The position numbers and the translations under genes are program-made. Positions 35,773 to 46,326 of a DNA stretch of 64,000 nucleotides are shown in pieces (within the stretch, counting starts at the first letter, position 1; every line of letters starts with the position of its first letter). Source of the DNA: Deltaproteobacteria bacterium (lineage in GTDB: Bacteria; Bdellovibrionota; Bdellovibrionia; Bdellovibrionales; Bdellovibrionaceae); the NCBI GenBank assembly GCA_017302835.1, contig JAFLCC010000012.1:1-64000 (forward strand), given 5' to 3'. The notes beneath the pieces were generated by a model. The model searched no databases and was not told the DNA's origin. It saw nothing but the letters and a program-made list of their open reading frames with translations.

Positions 35773-37460
35773 ATGTGACTCTCAGAATTTTCATTCTCCT
35801 CATATTATCCTCATTGATAGCCAAGTCCGAAGGGGTTTATAAAAAAACCATATCTTTTGAATGGGACCCCGTTCCTGGTGCCGCGAAGTACGAAGTTAAA
35901 TTTATCAATTATAAAAATGGAGAACCCGTCATCACCTCTCAATTTACTGAATCCAATACTTATTACGGTTCTATTCCTCCAGGGAAATACAAAATGAGTT
36001 TACGTTCCCTTGACAACCGAAATGTTCCAGGTGTGTGGAGCGAAGAAGTCGAATTCCCTGTTCTTTTAGATAAAGTAAAAATAATTGAACCAAAGGAAGA
36101 TCACTTTGAGGCATCCAGCAATAATGAGGAATCTGAAACCGTCTCATTTTCTTGGGAGAATGTTTTAGGTGCTGATTTTTATCAACTCACCATCATCGAT
36201 AGTGATTCCAATCAAGTTCTTTTCAAGGAAGTAATTAATGCTTTAGAAACAAAAGTGAATCTTCCGATTGGCATCAATTACTTATGGAGCCTCACCGCTT
36301 TGGATAATTCTGGCCTTACTAGTGATAGCGAAACAACAGGAAATCTGATTCTCTATGGACAAAAGCTCAACAAACCAAAGATTGAAACACCAGAAAATCA
36401 ATTCGTCAGAGAACTTAAATGGCAAGACTCTCCGAACACCCTCAGTTATCAAGTTGAATTACAAAAATACAATCCCAAAAATAAAAAATGGGAATTCAAG
36501 GTTTTAGAAAAATCCTATCAAGGAAACAAAATTGTTTTTGATGATAAATGGCCTGGAGGACAATATAGAATCTTACTTAAAGCCAAAGGAAAGTACAGAC
36601 CCGATTCTGACAAAGCCGTGCTTCTTTTTTTAGTAAAGCACGGAGACAGATCCGAATCAGCAGAATATACCTATGTTCTGCGTAAATCTGTAGATCGTGT
36701 CAATGGATACTATGGAACGGCAAGTTGGTTCCTGAGTTTGGTTAACTATACTTCATCCTATAAAGGTTTAAATCCCAAATACAACGTTTTTGGAGGTACG
36801 GGACGACTAGGCTATGGCTGGTTTAAGGAAAACACTCCTGTCGGTTACTACGGCTACTGGGATATCAGCGGTTTTTTAAAAGATGAATCCTATCAACGAT
36901 CATTTATTTACCATTCCTTATCGGGGACCATTATTTATAGAAAAACCATCCGAAATGTCGATGAATTCAGAGTTAATTCAGGTTTATTCTATAAGGAAAT
37001 ACCACAGACAATGGCCGACCTTGATGAAATAACTACCTATTTTAAAAATAATAACCGGAGTATTAATGGGTTCAAAGGGACCAGCAATCAAATTGTTTCG
37101 ATGGTGGGTCCACAAATGGGAATGGAGTACTGGTTTTCCCTGACTCCCAAGCTAGGGTTTCAAGTAAATGCGCAGTGGTACTTTGCCACACAAGCTGTCA
37201 AGCTGCCGAAAAATGGAAAAGATTTTAAAGCCTCCATTTCAAATCAATATGGAATCATGGGCAGTTACAAAGTGAGTCAAAAATTTACTGGTTTATTAGG
37301 TTTAACCTACAAAAAGGATCAAGCCTTATACAAGGATGACTCTTCCTCCGAAGGAAAATTTCAGTTGAGCTCAGCCGATGCCCTTTATGATTCAAATACC
37401 GATGTTTCGACAAGTGTGAGTGGATTTTACCTTAGCCTCTTTGCGGAATATGCATTTTAA
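35769..37460 (+). CDS. Fibronectin-like repeats plus predicted outer-membrane barrel
   Basis: 563 aa. Signal peptide (LRIFILLILSSLIAKSEG), then about three fibronectin/Ig-like repeats to residue 300 (SFEWDPVPGAAKYEVKF, SFSWENVLGADFYQLTI, ELKWQDSPNTLSYQVEL), then an aromatic-rich strand pattern ending with SLFAEYAF, the terminal-Phe signature of outer-membrane barrels. GTG start overlapping the previous stop. The repeats resemble those of the FecR-domain protein upstream, so the two may pair across the periplasm. No named family recognised. Confidence 0.75.
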   Translation: MNVTLRIFILLILSSLIAKSEGVYKKTISFEWDPVPGAAKYEVKFINYKNGEPVITSQFTESNTYYGSIPPGKYKMSLRSLDNRNVPGVWSEEVEFPVLLDKVKIIEPKEDHFEASSNNEESETVSFSWENVLGADFYQLTIIDSDSNQVLFKEVINALETKVNLPIGINYLWSLTALDNSGLTSDSETTGNLILYGQKLNKPKIETPENQFVRELKWQDSPNTLSYQVELQKYNPKNKKWEFKVLEKSYQGNKIVFDDKWPGGQYRILLKAKGKYRPDSDKAVLLFLVKHGDRSESAEYTYVLRKSVDRVNGYYGTASWFLSLVNYTSSYKGLNPKYNVFGGTGRLGYGWFKENTPVGYYGYWDISGFLKDESYQRSFIYHSLSGTIIYRKTIRNVDEFRVNSGLFYKEIPQTMADLDEITTYFKNNNRSINGFKGTSNQIVSMVGPQMGMEYWFSLTPKLGFQVNAQWYFATQAVKLPKNGKDFKASISNQYGIMGSYKVSQKFTGLLGLTYKKDQALYKDDSSSEGKFQLSSADALYDSNTDVSTSVSGFYLSLFAEYAF

Positions 37461-37469
37461 GGAGAAAAT

Positions 37470-39356
37470 ATGAAAATACCTATCTCGATAAAACTGATCA
37501 TTATCACGAGTCTTCTTCTTATTGGCGTCACCGTTCCCGTCTCCATAAAGACTTCAAGCATTACCAAAGAGAAACTCGTCGATGCTCAACAAGACAACAA
37601 TATAGAGTTGGCCAAAGGTAAATCGCGAGAAATTGATCATATTTTCTCTGGATTAAAAGATAAAATTTCCCTCAATGGCCGATTACTCTTGAGTTTAAAA
37701 GAAACTGAAGAAATGCTCTCAACACAAGCATCGAACGCGAACGCGATGCAAAACTATAATAACTTAAAAAGAGATATCGATAACAATTTTAACTTAGACA
37801 GCTTTATTTTAGGTATCGAAGCTTATAAATTCGAGAATTCCATGGCTACTAAATTAAATGCCAAATACAAAGCGAAAACAGAAGCCAACATGGTCTACAA
37901 TGAACAAGCGGTAAAGTATTTCAGAAAATATTATCCTATTTATTATACTAAGATCGTTGAAGGTAAAGGAAATATGATCTTGTTAAATAGTTCGATAAAA
38001 GGGTATGAACCTGTTTTAACCATTGGCTTACCCCTGATCAGGGACGCCGCCAATAAAATTACCCATGTTGTTATTGCAGATATTTCCCTTTCTGTTTTAC
38101 AAAAAACTGTTTCTGAAAACGGCACCACCAGTTCTTTTTTTATTACCGATGCCAATGGGATTACCTTGGCTGACGTAGATGAAACCAAAGTCATTAATAA
38201 AGTTAATATTTCAGATCAAGATATTGTCTCTTATGCTAAGGAAAGCATCATGGCTAATGGGATGAAATATATTAAAGACAAGAAAACGCGTAAAGCTTTT
38301 TATGCGGCATTTTCAAAAACATCTTTCGGCCCCATTGTCTTTGCTCAGCTAGATGAAAATGTGATCTTGGCAGTTATCGACGAACTCAATTTAAATATTA
38401 TTCGTATTGTTGGGTATTTTTTATCTGGAACTCTGTTTTTAATTTTTCTTTTTTCGATGTCTCTAACTCAGCCCCTCGAAAAATTAACAAGTCTAATCCG
38501 ACTGGTTTCCAAAGGAAACTTCAATGTCAAGGCGGCTCTGCAAATCAACTCATTTTTAAAAGACGAAGTCCGAGAGCTCGCCGTGGCTTTTGATCAAATG
38601 ACGGAAGGGTTAAAAGAAAGAGATAAGGTAAAAAATCTTTTCAATAAATTCCATGGCTCAAGCATCACTGAAGATTTAATGAAAAAAGATGTCAGTATAG
38701 GTGGACAGAGCAAAGAAGTGATTGTTTTTTTTAGCGATATCCGTGGCTTCACTGCCTTTTCTGAGAAGAAAAAACCTGAAGAAGTGGTTAAGATGCTTAA
38801 TGAATACTTCGCTGTGATGGTTAAAATTATCAACTCCCATGGTGGCATTGTTGATAAATTTATTGGCGATGCGATCATGGCCGTTTGGGGTGTTCCTAAA
38901 TCCTCAAACAAAGACGCTCACAATGCGGTAAAAGCTTGTCTTGAAATGCGCAAGGCCCTTGCCGAGCTCAATGATAAAAGGCTCGCACGAAGTGAGTCTC
39001 CCATTCAAATTGGAATGGGACTTCATTATGGATCTGCCATCTCTGGCACCATTGGCTCGGAAGAAAGAATGGAGTACACCATTATTGGAAACACGGTGAA
39101 TACGGGATCGCGAATTGAATCTTCCACAAAGGCGTTTGGCTCCGATTTACTTGTGAGTGATACCGTTATCGAAAAAGTTGGGAGCGATTTTCTAGCCGAG
39201 TATGCCGGTTCCGCTGAAGTCAAAGGTCGTTCTGAACCACTGAAGCTTCATAAGATCAGAGGATTTAAAAAACCAGATGGTGAGTATGAAGTTATTGTCA
39301 CCCCCTATTCAGATTATGAACCAGAAGCTGCAGATAAAGTTAAAATAGCGGCTTAA
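37470..39356 (+). CDS. Class III adenylate/guanylate cyclase with Cache sensor and HAMP
   Basis: 628 aa. N-terminal transmembrane helix, a periplasmic sensor (about residues 30-300, dCache-like: FFITDANGITLADVDETKVI), second helix near 307-330, a HAMP linker, and a class III cyclase domain from about 410. Catalytic residues visible: metal-binding Asp in FFSDIRGFT and in KFIGDAIMAVWG, substrate-selecting Lys in VDKF, Thr in EYTIIGN (the Lys/Thr pair fits ATP rather than GTP), and the Asn-Arg pair in NTVNTGSRIE. Expected to make cAMP in response to an envelope signal. AAGGAG precedes ATG. Third gene of the FecR/barrel/cyclase operon, 9 bp after the barrel gene. Confidence 0.9.
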   Translation: MKIPISIKLIIITSLLLIGVTVPVSIKTSSITKEKLVDAQQDNNIELAKGKSREIDHIFSGLKDKISLNGRLLLSLKETEEMLSTQASNANAMQNYNNLKRDIDNNFNLDSFILGIEAYKFENSMATKLNAKYKAKTEANMVYNEQAVKYFRKYYPIYYTKIVEGKGNMILLNSSIKGYEPVLTIGLPLIRDAANKITHVVIADISLSVLQKTVSENGTTSSFFITDANGITLADVDETKVINKVNISDQDIVSYAKESIMANGMKYIKDKKTRKAFYAAFSKTSFGPIVFAQLDENVILAVIDELNLNIIRIVGYFLSGTLFLIFLFSMSLTQPLEKLTSLIRLVSKGNFNVKAALQINSFLKDEVRELAVAFDQMTEGLKERDKVKNLFNKFHGSSITEDLMKKDVSIGGQSKEVIVFFSDIRGFTAFSEKKKPEEVVKMLNEYFAVMVKIINSHGGIVDKFIGDAIMAVWGVPKSSNKDAHNAVKACLEMRKALAELNDKRLARSESPIQIGMGLHYGSAISGTIGSEERMEYTIIGNTVNTGSRIESSTKAFGSDLLVSDTVIEKVGSDFLAEYAGSAEVKGRSEPLKLHKIRGFKKPDGEYEVIVTPYSDYEPEAADKVKIAA

Positions 39357-39389
39357 TTGAAAATGGTTCGAAGGTTCTATTGCTGTGGC

Positions 39390-39866
39390 TTATTTGTAGG
39401 CCTCGACCCTATCTCCTAGAATTTCAAAACTGGCGTCACCATACATAGATTTTTTGGTAACCATATTCAGCTCCCCATAGACCCAAATCGGCCCCATGGG
39501 AACTTCAGCACCATGACTGTTTCTCATTTTCACATAAACCATTTGGTTAGGTGGAGGCGCTGGAACGTGAATACAAGCTTGAGGAGTTGGCACTAATAAA
39601 AATTCTGTCACCATTTTAGAATTATCTTCCAAGGGAACCATAAATCCTGGAACTTTAACTTCTTTATGATTTAATTTTTCTAATTCGGCAGGAGATTTAC
39701 CCGTAATGTAATCCATTTCCCCCAGCAGGCGCCAATCAACTTCTGTTTCCTTTCCTGAGAGTTTCAAGGATTTACCTGTAGAGAAGACGTAAAAAAAAGC
39801 GCCTCCTAAAATAAAAAGAAAAAGACATCCAGCAATAAAATAAGGTCTATTTAATATCGACTTCAT
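39390..39866 (-). CDS. DUF3299 protein, membrane-anchored
   Basis: 158 aa. One N-terminal transmembrane helix or uncleaved signal (residues 9-30), then a domain matching the DUF3299 pattern: [43 protein letters not shown]. The Cys-Ile-His-Val-Pro stretch suggests metal binding; relatives are often next to metal-efflux or MacB-type genes. Function unknown. Its start is 54 bp from the divergent hisS start. Confidence 0.82.
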   Translation of the reverse strand: MKSILNRPYFIAGCLFLFILGGAFFYVFSTGKSLKLSGKETEVDWRLLGEMDYITGKSPAELEKLNHKEVKVPGFMVPLEDNSKMVTEFLLVPTPQACIHVPAPPPNQMVYVKMRNSHGAEVPMGPIWVYGELNMVTKKSMYGDASFEILGDRVEAYK

Positions 39867-39920
39867 AAAGATTGGTTGATAATAATAGAAGAGTTCGTAT
39901 CAAGCAATAAGGATTTTTCT

Positions 39921-41192
39921 ATGCAAAAAGTTAGAGGCACTCAAGATTGGTTTGAAAAGGAAAGCTTTTATTTTCGCTCCATGGAGGAACAATTTTTTAA
40001 AAAAGCTCTTGCTTATGGCTTTGGTGAAATTAAAACGCCTCTGTTTGAACACTCTGAAGTTTTCCACCGCACTCTGGGCGAAAGCTCCGATGTGATTGCA
40101 AAGGAAACTTATACCTTTAATGACCGATCCAATGAGTCCCTGACTCTGAGACCCGAAGGAACGGCTGGGATTGCTCGTTCTTTTATTTCTGAAGGCTTAG
40201 CCCAAAAAATTCCACTTAAATTTTATTACTGCGGGCCCATGTTTCGTTATGAGCGACCACAAAAAGGAAGATTCAGACAGTTTCACCAAATGGGCATTGA
40301 AGTTTTAGGAATTGATTCGCCAAGCATGGATATTGAGTGTTTACAATTAGGATATGATTTACTCAAAATTATTGGTGTCGAACAAAAATGTGTTTTAAAA
40401 TTAAACACCCTTGGTGACCCAGAATCTCGAGCTGCTTATAAAGAAAAGTTGGTCTCGTACTACTCTCAGTTTAAACAGGATTTATCCAAAGACTCACAGA
40501 CTCGCTTAGTCAAGAATCCCTTGCGCATTCTAGACAGCAAAGATGAAAAGGATATTGAAATAAATCAAATGGCACCCAAACTCCTTGAATCTCTGAATGA
40601 AAGTTCAAAAAAATATTTTGATACCTTAATCTCCTTATTGGAAAAAGTAAACTTAGCTTACCAAATCGATAACAGCCTCGTTCGCGGGCTGGATTATTAT
40701 GGCCACACGGTTTTCGAGTTTGTCACTCAAGAGCTCGGAGCCCAAGGCACTGTCCTGGCCGGTGGTCGCTATGATGGACTTATCAGTTTGATGGGAGGAC
40801 CGAAAACCCCCGGCGTTGGATGGGCTGCGGGGGTGGAGCGACTCATTGATCTTGCTAACAAGGAACTTCTTTCAGAACAAAGAACTCTTATTTCCTTGAT
40901 AGCCGCCGACGAGACAGGAGAACCCGAGGTTCTTAAATTAGCTGCAAGAATCAGAAATTTTGCAACTCACACTTTTTCAACTCATATTAAACTAACGACT
41001 GAAATTATTTATGGTGGCAATGTAGGAAAGAAGATGAAAAAGGCAGCCAGTAAAAATTCTGATTTTGCCCTTGTTATTGGCAGCACTGAAATTGAAAATA
41101 AAATTTTATCGGTCAAGAATATGAAAACGGGAGAATCATTTCAAATACCCTTTGAATTGGACTCACTTATGAAAGTACTGGGTTCAAATTGA
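39921..41192 (+). CDS. hisS: Histidine-tRNA ligase
   Basis: Charges tRNA-His. 423 aa from ATG 39921 ([11 protein letters not shown] is the canonical start; the frame's upstream ATG at 39876 is less likely), preceded by AAGGA. Class II motifs are present: motif 1 region [13 protein letters not shown], motif 2 [23 protein letters not shown], the histidine-specific [23 protein letters not shown], and motif 3 [12 protein letters not shown]-terminal anticodon-binding domain follows. The next gene starts within its stop codon (TTGA overlap). Confidence 0.96.
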   Translation: MQKVRGTQDWFEKESFYFRSMEEQFFKKALAYGFGEIKTPLFEHSEVFHRTLGESSDVIAKETYTFNDRSNESLTLRPEGTAGIARSFISEGLAQKIPLKFYYCGPMFRYERPQKGRFRQFHQMGIEVLGIDSPSMDIECLQLGYDLLKIIGVEQKCVLKLNTLGDPESRAAYKEKLVSYYSQFKQDLSKDSQTRLVKNPLRILDSKDEKDIEINQMAPKLLESLNESSKKYFDTLISLLEKVNLAYQIDNSLVRGLDYYGHTVFEFVTQELGAQGTVLAGGRYDGLISLMGGPKTPGVGWAAGVERLIDLANKELLSEQRTLISLIAADETGEPEVLKLAARIRNFATHTFSTHIKLTTEIIYGGNVGKKMKKAASKNSDFALVIGSTEIENKILSVKNMKTGESFQIPFELDSLMKVLGSN

Positions 41193-41854
41193 AATCACTT
41201 AGGGCGCGTTTGAAAAGTCTTAAATCTATTTTATTATCTCTATCATTGGCCTTGATTCTTTCATGCCAGACTTCACAACAAAAACAAGATCTCCCTGCTG
41301 TTTCCGCTCCGTCTTCTCCTCAACCTAAAGAATTTAAAATTCAACTCGATCAATCGATGCAATGGTTTCAAGCCGCCCGCAAAGGTGATGCTGGCACTCT
41401 ACAAAAACTTCACGGGGATTTAAATGTTCCTTGGGATTTTTCATCGAAGGTAGGGGTGACGGCCCTTATGATGGCCAGTCGATATGGAAAAAGGGAACTC
41501 ATTGAATTTCTCTTAAATCAAAACGTAAATGTTAATTTAGTAGACCTGTATGGATACAATGCTCTTTCTTACGCCGTTTTTGGTCCCCTCCCCTTATCTG
41601 AAAAGAAAACAATAGCCGCCTTCTTAATTGAAAAACAGGCCGATCCTTTTCAAGAAGATCACATTCAAACACGACCCGTTTTATTTTTAATTGAGAACGG
41701 TCTTCTAGATTTGCTTAGGAAAATAACTTGGAGCGTTCATGAAGACTGTGATCAGAAAAAAAGATTTTCAACAGATTTTTCTTTGATAAAACATGCTGCA
41801 AACAATGATCAACCTGAGGTTGCAGAGTTCTTCAAATCCATTCACTGCCCCTAG
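41189..41854 (+). CDS. Ankyrin-repeat lipoprotein
   Basis: 221 aa beginning with a TTG that overlaps the hisS stop. Signal peptide with lipobox LILSC (Cys26), a short Pro/Ser linker, then two to three ankyrin repeats (about residues 55-145: [23 protein letters not shown], then [19 protein letters not shown]). The final 60 residues are less regular but contain a Cys pair. Ankyrin repeats bind proteins; here on the periplasmic side of a membrane. Its link to hisS is probably only positional. Confidence 0.75.
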   Translation: MKSLRARLKSLKSILLSLSLALILSCQTSQQKQDLPAVSAPSSPQPKEFKIQLDQSMQWFQAARKGDAGTLQKLHGDLNVPWDFSSKVGVTALMMASRYGKRELIEFLLNQNVNVNLVDLYGYNALSYAVFGPLPLSEKKTIAAFLIEKQADPFQEDHIQTRPVLFLIENGLLDLLRKITWSVHEDCDQKKRFSTDFSLIKHAANNDQPEVAEFFKSIHCP

Positions 41855-41904
41855 ATGAAATTCTGATAAATTTAATGTTATTAAGTAATAGGTAATCGTT
41901 CTCT

Positions 41905-44900
41905 CTACCATTCTATTCGGTTTAACATTCGTGGATGGGGTTGGTGGTTTCTAAGTTTTCCAGTGGGAGCGAAGGACTCGAAAGAATCTGCTAAAACCGT
42001 AACATGGTCATCCATTCGCTGAAGCCTTCCTGTAACTATTAAAAATCTTGAAGATCGAAATACTTGTTTAAAGCCATCATAAACAGCAGGTCTTGCAACT
42101 AAATCAATGGTTCCAAATTCGTCTTCCAGAGTGATAAAGCCAAAACCTTTTGCAGGTGGTGGTCTTTGATCAACCAACAAGATGCCAGCACACCTTAATA
42201 GGGAATTAGTTTTTATTTGTCGTATAAGTTTGGAGTTTGTTGGTGGTAAGATGGACACTTCAAGACGAAGCTGTTTCATTAAACTCCCTTTGAGGGAATA
42301 CCCAATAGTTCTATAGTCAATGATAGCTTCTTCAAGTTCTGTCATTTTATCAAAAAGCTCTTCGCTATCGATTCTTAAGTTTTCATCGAACAAAGATAAT
42401 TGAACTGAAGATGAGCCTTGGATTACTAAATTCTTAAAGGCCAGTGATTTCCAAAAAGAGTGTCTTCGATCAATGCCATAACATTCAAAGGTATTAGCCA
42501 TAGTGAGATTGTTCAAAACGGCTTTATCAAAGTTTGTTCGAGCAATAAAATCCTCAACAGATTGGAATGGCTTTTTTTTTCTTTCTAAAATCAACTCGTC
42601 AACGTCTTCTTTTCTCATTTTTCCAATATTTCTAAAACCCATCCGAACTGTTTTATGACCTTCCATGATGGCATCCCACTCGGACTTTAAAGGATGAACA
42701 GGTAAAACATTCACATCGCTATTTCGTTTAGCTTCATTAATAAGAAAATCAATTCGGTAAAACCCCATGGGTTGAGAATTAATAAGGGCACACAGGTATT
42801 CCGCAGGATAATGCGCCTTTAAATAGGCGGACTTAAATGCTAACGACCCATAGGAGGCGGCATGAGCTTCTGGAAATCCATAGCTAGCAAATCCTTGAGT
42901 TCTATTCATGATGTCAGTAGCTAATTTTTCACTGATTCCATTTGCAAGCATGGATTTAAATAATTTTTGCCCTTGGCTATTCACACTGGAGGCACTTCGC
43001 TCCTTACCAAGGGATCTTCTTAATTGATCGGCCTCGATGGAACTCCAATGGCAAACTTCCATGGCAATTTGCATGATTTGATCTGGGAACATGGCAACGC
43101 CGTGGGTTCTGCCAAGAATATGATCCATGGCGGAGTTTCCACTTTTAAAGGGAAATCCTTTTTTAGCTTGCAGTCTTCCGCGCAAATAAGACCTACTCAT
43201 GCCACCTTTACTCATACTTGGCCGAATGAGGGCGACTTGAATGGTCATTTCATAAGGAGTTGCCGGCTTTGTGTGGGGCAAGGAATTCATTTGCGCGCGG
43301 GATTCAATTTGAAAGCAACCTGCAGTTTCTGCTCTTTGAATGATTTGGTAGGTTCGGGCATCATTTATGGGAATATCCCGCCAATCCATTCCAATGAGAT
43401 TTGTAGCTTTGCGAATAGCTGTGAGAAAACCAATGGAAAGAATATCAATTTTCATCATGCCTAAGGTTTCAAGATCATGTTTATCCCATTGAACAATGGT
43501 TCTGCCATCCATTGCCGCTGGCTCTACGGGAACCGTTTCAACGAGAAGTTCATTGGTAATTACAAAACCTCCTGAGTGGGTTCCAATGTGTCTAGGGAAA
43601 TCGGCGATCTCTGAGGTGAGTGTTTCAACAAAGACACCACGATAAGCATATTGCTTGGCAAGCTCAGTGAAACGGGATCTGACAACATCAGCCTTAAGCG
43701 TTCCTACTTCGACGCCAATGGCTTTGCAGATTTCGCGAAAAGCTCCGGCAGATTTATAGGTATGAACGGCGGCAACCATTCCCGCTCGATCCCGGCCATA
43801 ACGAGCATAAATTCCTTGAATGACCTCCTCCCGACGTTCATGTTCAAAGTCGACATCAATATCTGGAGGATCTTTTCTGGCATCATTAGCAAATCTATCA
43901 AATAACAATTGAGCCGCCACGGGATCAACGGCAGTAATTCCCAAAGCATAGCATACAATAGAACTAGCTGCTGAACCCCGCCCCTGGAAAACAATTTTCT
44001 TCTCCTTAGCTTCTTTAAGAATATCGTGCATTGTTAAAAAATAATCTTCTTCCCCGCGTTTGGAAAAAAAATCGAGCTCCCTGCGAATTTGCTTGTCTAC
44101 TTCGGGCGAAAGAAGCCCCTTATATCTCTCCTTAGCACCTGCTAAAACGAGCTCCCGTAAATAAGACTTTGCCGTGTGTCCAGGTGGCACGGACTCCTTT
44201 GGATAGGTGTACTTTAGCTCTGACAATGAGAAAGTACAACTCTCTGCGATCAAAACCGTATTATGAATCGCTTGCGGCAAATCAGAGAACAGAAGTTCCA
44301 TTTGCATGGATGATTTTAAGTAGCGCTCATGATTGCCAAATAATTTAAACCCAGCAGTATCTAAAGTCACACTCTCACGAATACAGGTTAAACAATCCTG
44401 TAGGGGGCGCCTTTTATAGTCATGATAATGAACATCATTAGAGGCTACAATAGGAAACCCATATTGACTTGAAAGCTCCATGGCCTTAAGGGTTCTCTTT
44501 CGATCGAGACCATCCAGATACCTGCAAAGGGTAATAAAAACAGAACCAAAATTTTTCACAAAGAAATTAAAATGATTGGCTTCATCATTCTTTAAAAGAC
44601 AAACTAGGTCCTCCTCGCAAGAGCTCCGACGAATCAGAAACTCTAATTCATCAAGGCTTAAAAACCCTTCCCCTTTTGGTTTTCCTGCATGTGTCTGAGT
44701 AATGATTCTACATAAAATGCCCCAGCCTTTTCTGGTCTTAGCAAGAAAAGTAATTGGTGGATGATTTTCAATGGTGATTTCAGAACCACAAAGTAATTTG
44801 ATGTGAGGAGCTTTATCTCTAATAGTTTCAAAGGCCCTTGGAAGACCATACACACCATTGATGTCAGCAATTCCAATTGCCGGCATACCAAGCTCATATG

Positions 44901-44979
44901 CCTTTAGGATGTATTCACGGGCATCAGAAGCACCTCTAAGAAAAGAAAAATTTGATTTGGCATTCAGTTCGACGTACAT
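41905..44979 (-). CDS. dnaE2: Error-prone DNA polymerase III alpha subunit (ImuC/DnaE2)
   Basis: 1024 aa, the polymerase of the SOS mutasome. N-terminal PHP domain (VELNAKSNFSFLRGASD...), catalytic palm with the aspartates of PPDIDVDFEHERR near residue 375 and a further aspartate in the KIDILSIG stretch, helix-hairpin-helix, and a C-terminal OB fold (GFGFITLEDEFGTIDLVARP). The shorter length than replicative DnaE and the N-terminal motif place it in the DnaE2/ImuC group. Third gene of the imuA-imuB-dnaE2 operon; 2 bp after imuB. This polymerase carries out translesion synthesis and damage-induced mutation. Confidence 0.93.
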   Translation of the reverse strand: MYVELNAKSNFSFLRGASDAREYILKAYELGMPAIGIADINGVYGLPRAFETIRDKAPHIKLLCGSEITIENHPPITFLAKTRKGWGILCRIITQTHAGKPKGEGFLSLDELEFLIRRSSCEEDLVCLLKNDEANHFNFFVKNFGSVFITLCRYLDGLDRKRTLKAMELSSQYGFPIVASNDVHYHDYKRRPLQDCLTCIRESVTLDTAGFKLFGNHERYLKSSMQMELLFSDLPQAIHNTVLIAESCTFSLSELKYTYPKESVPPGHTAKSYLRELVLAGAKERYKGLLSPEVDKQIRRELDFFSKRGEEDYFLTMHDILKEAKEKKIVFQGRGSAASSIVCYALGITAVDPVAAQLLFDRFANDARKDPPDIDVDFEHERREEVIQGIYARYGRDRAGMVAAVHTYKSAGAFREICKAIGVEVGTLKADVVRSRFTELAKQYAYRGVFVETLTSEIADFPRHIGTHSGGFVITNELLVETVPVEPAAMDGRTIVQWDKHDLETLGMMKIDILSIGFLTAIRKATNLIGMDWRDIPINDARTYQIIQRAETAGCFQIESRAQMNSLPHTKPATPYEMTIQVALIRPSMSKGGMSRSYLRGRLQAKKGFPFKSGNSAMDHILGRTHGVAMFPDQIMQIAMEVCHWSSIEADQLRRSLGKERSASSVNSQGQKLFKSMLANGISEKLATDIMNRTQGFASYGFPEAHAASYGSLAFKSAYLKAHYPAEYLCALINSQPMGFYRIDFLINEAKRNSDVNVLPVHPLKSEWDAIMEGHKTVRMGFRNIGKMRKEDVDELILERKKKPFQSVEDFIARTNFDKAVLNNLTMANTFECYGIDRRHSFWKSLAFKNLVIQGSSSVQLSLFDENLRIDSEELFDKMTELEEAIIDYRTIGYSLKGSLMKQLRLEVSILPPTNSKLIRQIKTNSLLRCAGILLVDQRPPPAKGFGFITLEDEFGTIDLVARPAVYDGFKQVFRSSRFLIVTGRLQRMDDHVTVLADSFESFAPTGKLRNHQPHPRMLNRIEW

Positions 44980-44981
44980 AG

Positions 44982-46304
44982 TTAACCATAATATCCATGA
45001 AGAAAATATTCTCGAGCCGGAGTTTCAAAAACTGAAATTTTCTGATGGCCTTCAAGTTCCACATGGTAGTAGTACCGCTCAAAAATATCCTTTACTTCCA
45101 CATTTGGTTTTTCATACCAGCCCCCGGTGATGATTTCTACCTGATTGTCCCAATTTAAAATGCGATACTTTTTCTTTTTAATATGGACATATCCAGCAGT
45201 GACTTCAATTTTGATAGGATACCGACAAAGGAAGGTTGTGCGTTCTGGAATAACACCTGCAATTTTTGGAATACGGATAACCACCTCGTGAGGGTTATCG
45301 TATTTTTTTCTCCAAGATTTTTCAGGACGACGATCCTCTGTCAATACGGCTTGATAAATATTTTCTTTTCCTAAAAGTTCAATAAGCTGATTATGAATAG
45401 AATAAATTTCCTCCATTTTTTCTTCAACGTTATCAAAAATATTCTTCTGACCCTCATTGGTCGCAACAGTTCTTAAAACTTTGGATTCGATCATTTCAAT
45501 GGGCGATAGTATGGGGCGCCTTTCAAATTCTCGGGTTAAGCGCTCCTTTAAAATTCGCAACGTTCCTTTACTTGAGCTTTGCGGAGTATAAAAATCAAAC
45601 TCCAGAACTCTAACATTATGGGGATGAATCGAAATCTTTTCACAGGAAATCTGAACTTGTAACTTCATTAATTTCTTTCGCCTTGAAAAAAGGCGAGCAA
45701 ATATTTTGTCCAATTGAGATTTTAATTCAAAAAGAATCGGTTCAAGCTCACCATAAAATTCAAAGAAGGGAAACTCCTTTCTCTCTTGAATGGTTTCTTC
45801 TGGTCTCCACTGTGGCCAAGTAACAAGATCCAACTGCTGGGCGCGGTTGTGGCAATGGCGGCCAACAATTCCAAATCGTGATAACAGCTCACTGGCAGGG
45901 ATACGTTTAAATTGACCTAATGTTTTAATGCCCAAGTCTTGGAATGAGTTGATTAAATTTTGTACTGACTTTCTCAGTACGAAGTCGCGATCAAAAGGAT
46001 CTGCCAATTCCAGCAAGGCAATCAAGGGTAAATCATTAATGTTCTTTGTCTTAAACAGAGCCTTCAGTAAGGAGTCCGTAATATCGGTTCCTATACCTAG
46101 GTGGGCCCTGTAACCATTACGTTTAAGAAGAATTTCACTGCGAATTTTAAAACTTTCTTCTGAATAGATCCTGCTGCATTTTCCAATCTCAATGAAGATG
46201 GCTCTATTTCCCCTTAAGGCAATCTGTGGACTAAAGCGCAAAAAAAGTTCTGCTAACTTTGATACTGGCACATCTACATCAAACCAAAGACAAGCAACCT
46301 TCAT
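44982..46304 (-). CDS. imuB: ImuB, Y-family polymerase-like mutasome hub
   Basis: 440 aa resembling Y-family polymerases but without the catalytic acidic residues: the usual D...DE pairs are replaced (FIEIGKCSRIYSEESF where active enzymes have YxE/DE). This loss is characteristic of ImuB, which acts as an adaptor linking ImuA, DnaE2 and the beta clamp. A helix-hairpin-helix at GIKTLGQFKRIPASELLSRFG is visible, as is a C-terminal extension ending ETPAREYFLHGYYG. Second gene of the cassette; its stop is 2 bp before dnaE2. Confidence 0.88.
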   Translation of the reverse strand: MKVACLWFDVDVPVSKLAELFLRFSPQIALRGNRAIFIEIGKCSRIYSEESFKIRSEILLKRNGYRAHLGIGTDITDSLLKALFKTKNINDLPLIALLELADPFDRDFVLRKSVQNLINSFQDLGIKTLGQFKRIPASELLSRFGIVGRHCHNRAQQLDLVTWPQWRPEETIQERKEFPFFEFYGELEPILFELKSQLDKIFARLFSRRKKLMKLQVQISCEKISIHPHNVRVLEFDFYTPQSSSKGTLRILKERLTREFERRPILSPIEMIESKVLRTVATNEGQKNIFDNVEEKMEEIYSIHNQLIELLGKENIYQAVLTEDRRPEKSWRKKYDNPHEVVIRIPKIAGVIPERTTFLCRYPIKIEVTAGYVHIKKKKYRILNWDNQVEIITGGWYEKPNVEVKDIFERYYYHVELEGHQKISVFETPAREYFLHGYYG

Positions 46305-46326
46305 ACAGGCTTACCCCCTGGAACCT

